Shown here in pieces: positions 1-7,883 of a stretch of DNA of 15,560 nt. The notes beneath the pieces were generated by a model, which saw nothing but the letters and a program-made list of their open reading frames with translations, was not told the origin of the DNA and searched no databases. Position 1 is the stretch's first letter. Every line of letters begins with the position of its first letter. The DNA is from Phycisphaerae bacterium (GTDB lineage Bacteria; Planctomycetota; Phycisphaerae; Phycisphaerales; SM1A02), in assembly GCA_018663565.1 (NCBI GenBank), contig JABJQE010000040.1, positions 1 to 15,560 of the forward strand, written 5' to 3'. The translations under genes and the position numbers were made by a program.

Positions 1-2
1 CT

Positions 3-260
3 TCGGCAGAGGGAGGCCATGCCTCCACGCAGCGAACGAACCCCGCATCCTGCACGCCAGTAGTGACAGTTCTGGCGACACCATTGTCATCAGGGCAAGA
101 AATTGACTCTCGTGATGCCATCATGTCGGCGTGTTTGCAGTCCTTGGGAAGCATGCGCCATATTGACTTTGGTTCAATCCTGCTGCCATTCCTTCGCAGC
201 CAAACCACAGTACCCGCAACGAAAAAGACAGCAGCCCCCTCTTATGAAGGGGGCTGCTGA
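3..260 (+). other. Left-edge stretch; possible 3' end of an unidentified plus-strand gene
   Basis: One plus-strand frame is open from the window edge to a TGA at 258-260, and would give the last 85 or so residues of a protein entering from the left. I see no recognisable motif, and the stop lies inside the right arm of the terminator hairpin that serves the minus-strand gene at 293-1207. A minus-strand frame through roughly 1-210 is also open to the edge. Two opposed open frames in so short a stretch means neither can be trusted. This may be a true gene end meeting a shared terminator, or non-coding sequence. Confidence 0.2.
221..259 (-). terminator. Intrinsic terminator of the 293-1207 gene
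   Basis: A perfect 12-bp inverted repeat, CAGCAGCCCCCT (229-240) and AGGGGGCTGCTG (248-259), encloses a 7-nt loop. Read on the minus strand the hairpin is followed by TCTTTTTC (the plus-strand gaaaaag at 221-227), giving the U-tract of a rho-independent terminator. It lies 34 bp past the stop codon of the minus-strand gene. No comparable T-run follows on the plus strand, so termination in the other direction would be weaker. Confidence 0.85.
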
Positions 261-292
261 ACTTTGTCATTGTTCCTATTCAATATGTTCAA

Positions 293-1207
293 TCAAGGAC
301 AGCCACCCCACATGCCGAACATCGCTACCAAGTCTGCAATGTCGACCGTGCCGTCTCCATTGAGATCAGCCTCACATGGCGCTGGACCCCAACTCACGTA
401 GAGCGACCAAGGGCCACTGCCAGATGTACCGGCTTGAAGATAATGGTGGCCACTTGAGACACTCACCGCATCGTGTACCAATTCCGCTGGCATTGAAAGA
501 CTGCTACAGGACGTATCGCCAATGTACGACACCTCAATATCACCGCTGCCGCTTGGCTGGTGGAGATCGGTATAGAGCGTGCTCGCTGCATTGTTACCCA
601 AGAATCGATACTGCAGGCGACCTTCAACCATCTTCCATTCGACATGCGCAAATTCAGCTTCGATATCATCCCACAGTGGGTTCGAAGAACTTGAAGGTGA
701 TGGGCATGATGCGCAACCTGAACCTGAACCTGAACCCGAACTAGAACCTGAGGGACCCGGCAGATCGATATGAAGTTCTGAGCCACCAGCAGCAGTATCG
801 TTGTAGATAATGTGATACCCGTCTCCAAGCGTCAGCGTCCCGACACTCACAGCTGACGAACCGGATCCGGCCGTGTAGACGTGAATCGCCGTAGCACTAT
901 GGACTTCAAAGTCCCAAGAACCTTCAATCTCAACAGAAATCTGAAATGGAGCTGCCACATTGGTCGTCATGCTGTCGATCTCGAACGTGTCACCATTGAT
1001 TGAATTGTTTCGATACCAATGAAACGAGTCAACACCAACGGACGACACATAACTCATTGCCATGGTGTCGGGGTCGCCATAAGAGAAAGGATTGTCTAAC
1101 GGCACTTCTTGAATAGACATGCCCATTTCGTCAACGGCTTTAGCCATCGCAGAGGGCATGGCCCCGAGACTAAAGGTTATTGCCACAATTAAGATGCGTG
1201 TAATCAT
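293..1207 (-). CDS. Secreted protein with dockerin-like C-terminal repeat
   Basis: Exported protein of 304 residues and unknown function. Residues 1-24 form a signal peptide (Arg4, hydrophobic core 5-17, probable cleavage after the A-M-A near 20-22). The body is polar and beta-rich by appearance. A Gly-Ser-rich linker with two Cys (about 151-175) splits it into two parts. The C-terminus (280-304) carries one dockerin/EF-hand-like loop, ADLNGDGTVDIADL, followed by a hydrophobic W-G-G-C-P end, a tail common on secreted proteins of Phycisphaerae-type planctomycetes. Four Cys in addition to the tail could form disulfides. The start is supported by AGGAG 9 nt upstream of the ATG. A strong terminator follows, so the gene is probably monocistronic. 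The Asp-rich loop is expected to bind calcium; what it docks to is not shown by the sequence. Confidence 0.85.
   Translation of the reverse strand: MITRILIVAITFSLGAMPSAMAKAVDEMGMSIQEVPLDNPFSYGDPDTMAMSYVSSVGVDSFHWYRNNSINGDTFEIDSMTTNVAAPFQISVEIEGSWDFEVHSATAIHVYTAGSGSSAVSVGTLTLGDGYHIIYNDTAAGGSELHIDLPGPSGSSSGSGSGSGCASCPSPSSSSNPLWDDIEAEFAHVEWKMVEGRLQYRFLGNNAASTLYTDLHQPSGSGDIEVSYIGDTSCSSLSMPAELVHDAVSVSSGHHYLQAGTSGSGPWSLYVSWGPAPCEADLNGDGTVDIADLVAMFGMWGGCP
715..750 (-). repeat. Hexanucleotide repeat encoding the Ser-Gly linker
   Basis: About six imperfect copies of a 6-bp unit (AACCTG on the plus strand, CAGGTT on the minus) lie inside the 293-1207 gene and encode alternating Ser-Gly residues (around 153-164). 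The unit is a whole number of codons, so slippage would change linker length without shifting the frame. Confidence 0.7.
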
Positions 1208-1601
1208 TGAAGAGAACTCCTGTTAAATGGTCCCACTGAGTATCGCCTACTGACGACATCACACACCCTTGCACAGGTTTCATGGGACACCACCACCTAG
1301 ACCACCCCGCATGGAACTGTGTGCCGAGCCCTTGATATCAATTCATGCAGCATGATCTGGAGCCGTCATAACCATCCCATACAGCGCCATCCCAAATCAC
1401 CCCAGGCGTCATGAATCCTGACACCCAGGCTGAGCGGTTTGATTCTGATCGCACCTTCCGGAACAGATGGCTCGGTGACACCACGCGGCCTGCACCAATC
1501 ACTGAATTGAAGGCCAGCCGAAAGCATGCCATATCTGAATTCCGCAAAGCAAAAGATATGTCCTGGACCTAATTCGCACAGCAGTCATCACACGAGTCGC
1601 A
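1208..1601. other. Intergenic region without a supportable gene
   Basis: This holds the upstream region of the 293-1207 gene and the 3' flank of the 1602-2999 gene. A minus-strand frame of 69 codons (1338-1547) and a longer one that runs into the next gene have no recognisable motif and no ribosome binding site, and I take them as chance. A GATACT on the minus strand (1239-1244) resembles a -10 box for the downstream gene but has no matching -35. I see no intrinsic terminator after the metalloprotease gene. Confidence 0.5.
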
Positions 1602-2999
1602 TCATTGCTTGAGAATATCTTGACCAAGATCAGTCCGACTCCGACTGACATCAAAGGCCAGTGATTGAAACCAGGGGAACAGGTCTTCCCCCACGGCGAT
1701 ACTCCAGATCGCAACACAATCATCCATGGTGTACGCCGCTCGACCAGGCTGCAGCGTTGCGCGTTTGGCATGAAAGTACTTGGCCATAGCCCCGGGCCCG
1801 TACCTCGATTCCAGTTCCTCAAAGACGTAGTAGGACTTGCCCCAGATCAGATCTCGGGGCGCATCATCAGCAAGCGGGTTGATCACATCTAAGTTGGGAT
1901 CTAACGTGCGCGCCTTGGCGATTTGACGCTGAAGTGTTATGTCAGCTTCAGGCATCTCTAGTCGACGACCCACCAGAATTCCAAGATAGGTAGCAATCGG
2001 CTCGTTCCAAAGTGGCTCTGCATAGGGAAGCACCCACGAGTGGCCAGCCTCATGTGCAATCAGTTCGACCATCGGATAGCGGCGTTCTGGGAAGTTACCC
2101 CACCACGCTCCGATGGCAATGCGAGCACCACTTGAAAACCCGCCGCCACCCGTAGGCAAGACAAGCAACCGCTTGACCATGCCTGGTGATGGTTCCACCC
2201 CAGTGATAGCGACCAAGTGCGGGCGTACCTGCTGGTAGACATCAACAATGCCATCTGCGAACTGCGCTGTGCCCTCGTGATACTCAATGACCAGAGGGCC
2301 TAATGCATGGTTTTGTTCTGCCCACGTGCGTCGATGCTTTTTGTCTGGATCGATCGGTTTGGCCCGCGCAGCGTGCACCAAGAGCGGGCCAACCCACTGG
2401 GCATTAATAGGATCAGACGCATCTGGCTTCTGCCCAAAGAGCCCGCGGCTCCCCAGCAGCAAGTGCCCTGCGCCCACTGACCGGCGAGCAAGCACGGGGC
2501 GGTCCTTCGAGTCGACTACCAGTGGCGTCCAATTGTCATCCAGCTCAAGCACTCGGCCGCGGCGAAACGTCACCGTGGCATCTTGCAGCGATCCAACGCC
2601 GCGCAGGGGCGCCGCCGCGCTGACATTCAGCAGCGCGGCGCCGTACGGCTTCATGACCGCTGCGCCCGGCTGGGGCACACCTGCGCCGTCAGCCATCATC
2701 AAGACAGTGCCGCCTGATTGAAGAAACGCGTCAATTATTTGGCATGCGCCGTCGTCATAGGGAATGCGAGGGTTGCCACCGGTGAGCAACAACACGTTTG
2801 CATTCGAGAGATCAAGTTTGGACAACGTGCCCCAGTTGCGCACATCCTTGCCTACATCCTGAAGATATTGGGTGTGAAAACGGCCATCCATGTAGAAGGT
2901 GAACTGCTGTGAAATGTCCGACACCGAGTGCACGGTAGGCTTTGCCGCCGGAGCCAGCATGAGACCAAGAACTAGTATTAGCATCTGCATCAGGCACAC
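1602..2999 (-). CDS. Exported HEXXH metallopeptidase-like protein (gluzincin/M60-like)
   Basis: Predicted zinc metallopeptidase acting outside the cytoplasm; substrate unknown. Residues 4-18 are a hydrophobic signal sequence. Residues about 65-215 look like a Rossmann-type glutamine-amidotransferase-like domain (buried strand VLLLTGG at 69-75, then GGTVLMMADGAG), seen N-terminal in other M60-type proteins. The catalytic part has H316-E-A-G-H320 and a downstream NEP (Glu333), fitting the gluzincin scheme where HEXXH plus a later Glu bind zinc. The C-terminus (about 385-450) has the aromatic helical sequence typical of such proteases. The start is a GTG; GAGGGG lies just upstream and could equally serve the in-frame ATG at codon 4. 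The gene follows the metallo-hydrolase gene by 78 bp on the same strand. Assignment to M60 rather than a neighbouring gluzincin family is uncertain. Confidence 0.75.
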   Translation of the reverse strand: MCLMQMLILVLGLMLAPAAKPTVHSVSDISQQFTFYMDGRFHTQYLQDVGKDVRNWGTLSKLDLSNANVLLLTGGNPRIPYDDGACQIIDAFLQSGGTVLMMADGAGVPQPGAAVMKPYGAALLNVSAAAPLRGVGSLQDATVTFRRGRVLELDDNWTPLVVDSKDRPVLARRSVGAGHLLLGSRGLFGQKPDASDPINAQWVGPLLVHAARAKPIDPDKKHRRTWAEQNHALGPLVIEYHEGTAQFADGIVDVYQQVRPHLVAITGVEPSPGMVKRLLVLPTGGGGFSSGARIAIGAWWGNFPERRYPMVELIAHEAGHSWVLPYAEPLWNEPIATYLGILVGRRLEMPEADITLQRQIAKARTLDPNLDVINPLADDAPRDLIWGKSYYVFEELESRYGPGAMAKYFHAKRATLQPGRAAYTMDDCVAIWSIAVGEDLFPWFQSLAFDVSRSRTDLGQDILKQ

Positions 3000-3067
3000 A
3001 TCCCCTCATTTGAAGGCCCAGCAGCGGGACCAGAATCACGTTTCAGTTCGCAGCACGCAGCACACTT

Positions 3068-3087
3068 GCCCCTAAGACTACAGGGGC
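3068..3087. other. Small GC-rich hairpin over the stop codon of the metallo-hydrolase gene
   Basis: GCCCCT (3068-3073) and AGGGGC (3082-3087) form a 6-bp stem with an 8-nt loop that includes the TAG stop of the 3078-4046 gene. No T-run follows on either strand, so it is at best a weak terminator or a 3'-end stabiliser between this gene and the 1602-2999 gene. Confidence 0.3.
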
Positions 3088-4046
3088 TGCACCTCTCCCA
3101 CTTGGCCAATACCGAAGCCCTTCGCTTCAATTTGCGAGCGTAGTGCTGCGTCGCGCAGTACCGGATTGGTGTGATTCATATGGATAAAGCGAATCACACC
3201 CGGATTCGCCTTGGCTTGATCAGCCCACATCGCCATCGTTTCGACCATCAGTGGGTGTGGAATGCGGCTCAGGTCACGTCCGGGCAATTCACTGCCGTCA
3301 TAGAACGTCGCGTCAACATAGGCGACATCAACACCTTCAAGTAGTTGTGCAAGGAGCCCTTCGTGGCGCCCCCACTGATCGACGTCAGGGACCCACAACA
3401 ATGTGCGTTTAGGCCCGTGTACTTTGAATGCCACGGTGTCGCTGTGTTCTTCGCGGTGTGGCACTTCGATGAAGTCAACACGAAGACCATCGAGCGGTTC
3501 GCAAGACTGCCCAGGTTGCACGGGGCGCACATCCACCTGCCCGTATTCAATGACCTGCGCCCACGGATCATTCTCTTGCAGAAAGCTCGCCATCCGCGGC
3601 GTGACATGCAGCGGCACGTGGTCAGTCGCGGCGACTTCTTCGCCGAACTGCATCAGCCCGGTGTAGTGACCGATGTGCGCATGGGTGATCAGCACTCCGT
3701 CGACAGGCTGTCGACCGCGGCCCGTGGCACCTGCAAGCGCATGGAGCATCGCGATCTGCGGCTCGACCGCAGGCGTTGCTTCGATCAGCAGGAGCGAACC
3801 TGTTTGTCGATCACGGATACCAAGCGAGCAGGGATATTCGACATGACCTTGCACTCGGGCTTCCACGCAGCACGGGCGTTCACATCCAAGATGTGGCACG
3901 CCACCATCCTGAGCGCGTCCAAGCAACCAGGCGTCATATCGCGATCCATCGACCATGGGACTCTCCAGACTGGACATCGCACTGTGACAACTGCACATCC
4001 CGGCTACCGCCGCCAGTGCCAGTAGTAATTGCAGTGGGCCCTTCAT
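3078..4046 (-). CDS. PqqB-like metallo-beta-lactamase-fold hydrolase, putative lipoprotein
   Basis: MBL-fold protein of 322 residues, probably anchored to a membrane. Residues 1-20 are hydrophobic and end in M-C-S-C, a plausible lipobox with Cys20. The MBL metal motif is THAHIGH (121-127), so His122, His124 and His127 are present but the usual Asp of HxHxDH is Gly. A later IHMNHTNP (288-295) matches the conserved C-terminal His segment of the PqqB-like branch. That relationship is structural; there are no other pqq genes here, so PQQ synthesis is not implied. The frame is open far upstream to 4505, but that part runs opposite the signal peptide of the divergent gene and has no export signal. 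The ATG at 4046 has no close Shine-Dalgarno; AAGGAG (4065-4070) lies 9 nt before an in-frame GTG at 4055, a credible alternative start adding three residues. Confidence 0.8.
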   Translation of the reverse strand: MKGPLQLLLALAAVAGMCSCHSAMSSLESPMVDGSRYDAWLLGRAQDGGVPHLGCERPCCVEARVQGHVEYPCSLGIRDRQTGSLLLIEATPAVEPQIAMLHALAGATGRGRQPVDGVLITHAHIGHYTGLMQFGEEVAATDHVPLHVTPRMASFLQENDPWAQVIEYGQVDVRPVQPGQSCEPLDGLRVDFIEVPHREEHSDTVAFKVHGPKRTLLWVPDVDQWGRHEGLLAQLLEGVDVAYVDATFYDGSELPGRDLSRIPHPLMVETMAMWADQAKANPGVIRFIHMNHTNPVLRDAALRSQIEAKGFGIGQVGEVQPL

Positions 4047-4166
4047 AGACACCACCCTAGCAGGCTCCTTTGCAATCATCCCCTTTGATTGCCCATTCCC
4101 TTCTTGCAGCGCACTAGACCGGGCAGTAGGTTGAGCATATTGCCTTTGGAGATGAAGGATGTCGCC

Positions 4167-5528
4167 ATGATTCTGAGACATACATTGGCCACAATCGCAG
4201 GCGTAGCCACGGCTATGCCCTGTCAGGCAATTGCAGATCTTCCTCAGCGATATGTCGTCACGCTTCTGGAGCATCCGGAGGGCAATGGCACCAAAACGCT
4301 GGTGCCTTTCGATCTGGATGATGCCGGACGCATCACTGGGTTTGCCTTCCATGGTTTTGGCTTGGATCTCACGCGCCAGCCCTTCTTCTGGGAATCCGGC
4401 GTGACACATCTTGTTCCGGTCGACTGGGACTACACCGAGGCGCACCAACTTGCGGCAGATGGCACTGCCTTCGGTATCGACGACACCGTCGACACCATCA
4501 TTCACATTGATACGGCGGGCACCACGTCAGTCGCCAGCGGCTCGTTCGGCCCGTACACCCAGATCACCCACGTGACTAACACTGGATATGTCTTGGGTAA
4601 CGATGCCAACGACGGATTCGTCTGGCATCAAGCAATTGGCGCCGTCCGCTTCAGTACGCTGGCTGGCGGCATTGCACCAGCCTATGCCGCTGACATAAAC
4701 AACACCGGCACGGTCATCGGCACGAGCGACTTCAATGATGGTGGTTCATCTCGGTCCATGTTGTGGAAAGACCAAGAACTCATCGACCCGGCCATCACGC
4801 TCAGCGGCGCCACCAGGGGCATTGCCATCGATGATCAAGATCGTGTGGTGCTGGCACACGCACCTAACGGCTTCTGGCCCGGCGGTGGCGTACATCACAT
4901 TTATTTGGCGCCGCTTGGCCAAGACGGCGCAGAACTTGGTGCACCGGCCAAGACAATTCTCGAGGCATTTAACCTTGAGGTTCTAGCAAACGATGACGGT
5001 GTGATTACAGGCTGCTGGAAGACAAGCGACGACGAGATAAGGATCTTCATGACGAGTCCAGGCGGACTTGATGCGACCGAACTTGTAATTCCCTCGTATA
5101 TGCTTGAGATTGATCTCGATGGCATCAGCGACACCGGCATGGCATTCGGACGCCTTCTCGATGCAAACTATGTCACGTACGGATTTGTCGCAACTGCGCA
5201 GGACGGCATACAACTTCTGGGGCATCGTCTGATCGGCTCACCACCACTTGCCTTCTACGGAGTGCCCCGAGACGCCAACGCGTCGGGCGCGATGATCATC
5301 ACGTGGGCGCACAACTACAACTACAGCCACTGGGCACTTATCGAACCGGCATTGCGCGGGGATGTCGATGGAAGCGGCACGGTTGATGTCACCGATCTAC
5401 TGAATCTGATCGCATCTTGGGGTCCACAGCCAGTAGACCCCCTGTGCGGTCCGGATCTCAATCTCGATGGCGTGGTTGGCGTAGACGATCTTCTTGAAGT
5501 GCTTGATGCCTTCATGCTGAATCCTTGA
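4167..5528 (+). CDS. Secreted HAF-repeat protein with paired dockerin-like repeats
   Basis: Exported protein of 453 residues, function unknown. Residues 1-23 are a signal peptide (Arg4, core LATIAGVATA, cleavage near 20-23). The body contains repeats of the HAF extracellular type, best seen at 174-187 (AADINNTGTVIGTS) and more weakly around 133-145, 217-229 and 317-329, each with an Asp/Asn-Gly turn followed by a hydrophobic strand; a beta-propeller-like fold is likely. The C-terminus has two dockerin/EF-hand loops, GDVDGSGTVDVTDL (398-411) and PDLNLDGVVGVDDL (429-442), a full type I dockerin-like pair. The ATG at 4167 is chosen because AAGGAT sits 6 nt upstream and the signal peptide begins there; the frame also has upstream ATGs at 4089 and 4152. 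It is divergent from the metallo-hydrolase gene across about 120 bp. No terminator is evident after it. Confidence 0.85.
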   Translation: MILRHTLATIAGVATAMPCQAIADLPQRYVVTLLEHPEGNGTKTLVPFDLDDAGRITGFAFHGFGLDLTRQPFFWESGVTHLVPVDWDYTEAHQLAADGTAFGIDDTVDTIIHIDTAGTTSVASGSFGPYTQITHVTNTGYVLGNDANDGFVWHQAIGAVRFSTLAGGIAPAYAADINNTGTVIGTSDFNDGGSSRSMLWKDQELIDPAITLSGATRGIAIDDQDRVVLAHAPNGFWPGGGVHHIYLAPLGQDGAELGAPAKTILEAFNLEVLANDDGVITGCWKTSDDEIRIFMTSPGGLDATELVIPSYMLEIDLDGISDTGMAFGRLLDANYVTYGFVATAQDGIQLLGHRLIGSPPLAFYGVPRDANASGAMIITWAHNYNYSHWALIEPALRGDVDGSGTVDVTDLLNLIASWGPQPVDPLCGPDLNLDGVVGVDDLLEVLDAFMLNP

Positions 5529-5990
5529 ATTCAGACTACGCCAACGACCTGCTCGAACTTATTGCAGTCTTCAATGAGGATGTAATCCTCTGCATCGGAC
5601 ATCAAAATGGCCAAGATGTCACCGACTTATACCTGACATACATCGATGGCGACCCCGCAGGCCAATCTACAACTCGCCCAATGGCTCAACTTGGTGCGGT
5701 ACGCCTGCACGATTGACGACTCGTCGAATCAGGCACCAAGGGCCAACTGAGCGAGCAGCATACGATCGCATCGTGCTGAGATACAATGCTGCTACGGCTG
5801 GAGCAAAGCCAAGAACATCATTGCAAATGGCGATGGCACTTTGATGCCAACCTGCTAAACGAGCGCGCTGAATGACATGCCGCCAAAGCGACTCGACGTC
5901 TCAATGCCGAGAAGGCGAAGCCACATCACTTGCATATCTTTGGATACAACACTGCCTCTTGAGAAACTACTGAATTTCCCATGCCATTTA
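5529..5990. other. Unassigned 460-bp region, possible gene relics
   Basis: No convincing gene is seen. A TTG-initiated plus-strand frame (5525-5716, 63 codons) overlaps the stop of the dockerin protein and lacks a recognisable motif or a ribosome binding site. Another plus frame stays open over roughly 5605-5842 with no plausible start. No intrinsic terminator for the genes at either side is visible; an imperfect 4+4-bp hairpin near 5711-5730 has no T-run. The region could be a decayed gene, but I cannot identify a parent family. Confidence 0.4.
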
Positions 5991-7883
5991 CTATTTATTA
6001 TCAAGCAACGCCTGGCTAACTGGGATAGTTGCAAGAAATAATATCCCACGCGGGGTCGTCTTCAGCTCAACATTCCCGCCGAGTTCATACCCAATCGCTG
6101 CCCGAATAATTTCCGTCCCAAGCCCGCCATGAAGTAATTGCGGAACAGCACCATCGTGCATCTCTTCCCATGAGATCAACAACGCTGATGTCCCCTCATC
6201 GCCACCCTGGATCTTCCATTCGATCTTGACGATTCCTTCTTCATAGCGAAAGGCGCCATATTTGCTGGCATTGACTGCCAACTCATTGAATACCATTGCG
6301 AGCGTGATTGAAGCTTTGTCAGTCAACCGCAGTGCTGGCCCCTTGATTATCGCACTCTGACTGCTCGTCTCGTATGGCTCGATGCACATCTTGACAAGTT
6401 GACCCATGCCCAATCCAGATTTCGATTCACTACCAAGCAGATCGTGGATCTTCGACATGCTTTCGATTCGAGCCTTTAGTGACGTGATCGCCTGGCTGTC
6501 CTCGGATGAATCCATAGAAGCACGCCGACACAGCATCACAAGATGCGCAAGCATGTTCGTAACACGATGGTCTAACTCGCGCTGGAGTAGACGATTTTGC
6601 TCAGCGTCCTGAGCAATAGTGGCTTGTGCCTTCTTCTCAGCAGTCACATCCCGTATGGAGGCGGTGAAGAACTCGCTTTCACTATATTTAAACGCAACGA
6701 TTGCCATTTCAATCGGAAACTCTGTCCCGTCTGCTCGTTGTGCTGGCAACTGTAGTTTCTGTCCAAGTACCTTAGCCTTGCCAGTCGTACGGTAATGATG
6801 TAGGCCTTGCGCATGTGCCTTACGGAAATCCGGAGGTATGATTAGATCTGATATGTTTTTGCCGAGAGCATCTGCTCTGCAATAGCCGAACATGCGGACT
6901 GCAGCATCATTAAACTCGGCGACCAGTCCATCTAAGTCAATCGTAATCATGGCGTCCATCGCACTGTCAAGGATCGATTGTCGAAACAACGCACTTTGTG
7001 CCAACTCCGCAGCGGCCTCTTTCTGCTTGCTCAGATCCCGTATGGAGGCGGTGAAGTACCCCTCTCCCTGATACTTGAATGGAACGATCGCCATTTCAAT
7101 CGGAATTATTGTTCCATCTGCGCGAAGTGCAGGCGACTCAATTCGCTGTCCAAGATCCGCAGCCTCACCGGTCTGCCGGTAACGAAGAAGACTAAACTCA
7201 TGATCCTCTCGCATATCCTGAGGCACGATCAACTCAGATATGGATTTGCCGAGGACATCGGCTCTGGCGAAGCCGAACATTTTGACGGCAGCCAGGTTGA
7301 ACTCGATGACCAGTCCTTCCATGTCAATCGTGATCATGGCATCCATCGCGCTGTCAAGGATCGACTGCCGAAGCAATACACTAACTGCCTGATTCTGGGT
7401 AGCTTCCACCGCCTCTAGGATGCTGACATCTCGGGCTTGCAACGCTAATAGCAAGTCCGGCGTAGTATCATGCCGAGCGAAGTCCGACAACGTAATGCCA
7501 AACAATCCAAAATCGCCCGCCTTGCGAAGGATCGGGTTGCCGATGAGCAGAATGGCGTTGCCACAAGCCTGCAGATGGATCGCCCCCCGCAGGTCAAACT
7601 CCATGCCGCTGCACCGCCAGGTAACCAGCTTGCCAACAAGCGATACCAAGTCATCCCATTGATAGATCGGCATAGCTGGCCGCTTCAACTCGAGATGTTG
7701 GTCCGCATGATCCCCAACCGCAAGGGTCAATCCATGCTTCTGCAAACTCGGTCCAACCCATTGGATGCGAAGACTTGAATCAATCTGGACCGCCCATGGA
7801 ATGAACGGACCAAGATCATCAATCTCAATCTGCCTTTTTTGGTCAGGCCCAAGTGACATAAAATACCGAGTGGGGCGCCCCAT
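5991..7883 (-). CDS. HNOBA-PAS-PAS-HWE sensor histidine kinase (H-NOX partner)
   Basis: Soluble sensor kinase of 630 residues with no membrane segment. Residues about 20-165 resemble the heme-NO-binding-associated (HNOBA) domain, with the LIGNPILRKAGDFGLFGITLSD segment region near 113-134 and a following helix (141-170) like the linker helix seen in guanylyl cyclases. Two PAS domains follow (about 172-290 and 301-418). The kinase core has RELDHR with phospho-acceptor His439, an N-box NELAVNASKYGA (533-544), the W-x-E of the HWE family (Trp572, Glu574) and GGLGT (586-590) in the ATP lid. The gene starts inside the H-NOX gene, overlapping it by 41 nt (17 nt if the in-frame ATG at 7859 is used), which implies co-translation and a direct partner. 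AAGG lies 3 nt before the ATG. Autophosphorylation and transfer to the nearby receiver protein are inferred. Confidence 0.88.
   Translation of the reverse strand: MGRPTRYFMSLGPDQKRQIEIDDLGPFIPWAVQIDSSLRIQWVGPSLQKHGLTLAVGDHADQHLELKRPAMPIYQWDDLVSLVGKLVTWRCSGMEFDLRGAIHLQACGNAILLIGNPILRKAGDFGLFGITLSDFARHDTTPDLLLALQARDVSILEAVEATQNQAVSVLLRQSILDSAMDAMITIDMEGLVIEFNLAAVKMFGFARADVLGKSISELIVPQDMREDHEFSLLRYRQTGEAADLGQRIESPALRADGTIIPIEMAIVPFKYQGEGYFTASIRDLSKQKEAAAELAQSALFRQSILDSAMDAMITIDLDGLVAEFNDAAVRMFGYCRADALGKNISDLIIPPDFRKAHAQGLHHYRTTGKAKVLGQKLQLPAQRADGTEFPIEMAIVAFKYSESEFFTASIRDVTAEKKAQATIAQDAEQNRLLQRELDHRVTNMLAHLVMLCRRASMDSSEDSQAITSLKARIESMSKIHDLLGSESKSGLGMGQLVKMCIEPYETSSQSAIIKGPALRLTDKASITLAMVFNELAVNASKYGAFRYEEGIVKIEWKIQGGDEGTSALLISWEEMHDGAVPQLLHGGLGTEIIRAAIGYELGGNVELKTTPRGILFLATIPVSQALLDNK
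6630..7370 (-). repeat. Tandem duplication of PAS domain coding sequence
   Basis: The two PAS segments of the sensor kinase are direct repeats with a period of 129 codons. They share runs such as RQSILDSAMDAMITID (172-187 and 301-316), PIEMAIV and FTASIRD, and the DNA is also closely similar, for example CTGTCAAGGATCGA in both copies on the plus strand (6965 and 7350 areas). This indicates a fairly recent internal duplication. Confidence 0.85.

Noticed and set aside
715..750. Short tandem repeat as a CRISPR or mobile-element mark
   Set aside because: It is a coding microsatellite for a Ser-Gly linker with a 6-bp period; no spacers are present.
3345..4025. Plus-strand frame of 226 codons opposite the metallo-hydrolase
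   Set aside because: Antisense to a recognisable MBL gene; no domain, start site or export signal.
4047..4505. N-terminal extension of the metallo-hydrolase frame up to 4505
   Set aside because: It runs opposite the signal peptide and start of the divergent dockerin gene, lacks family similarity, and would bury the lipoprotein signal 150 residues inside the protein.
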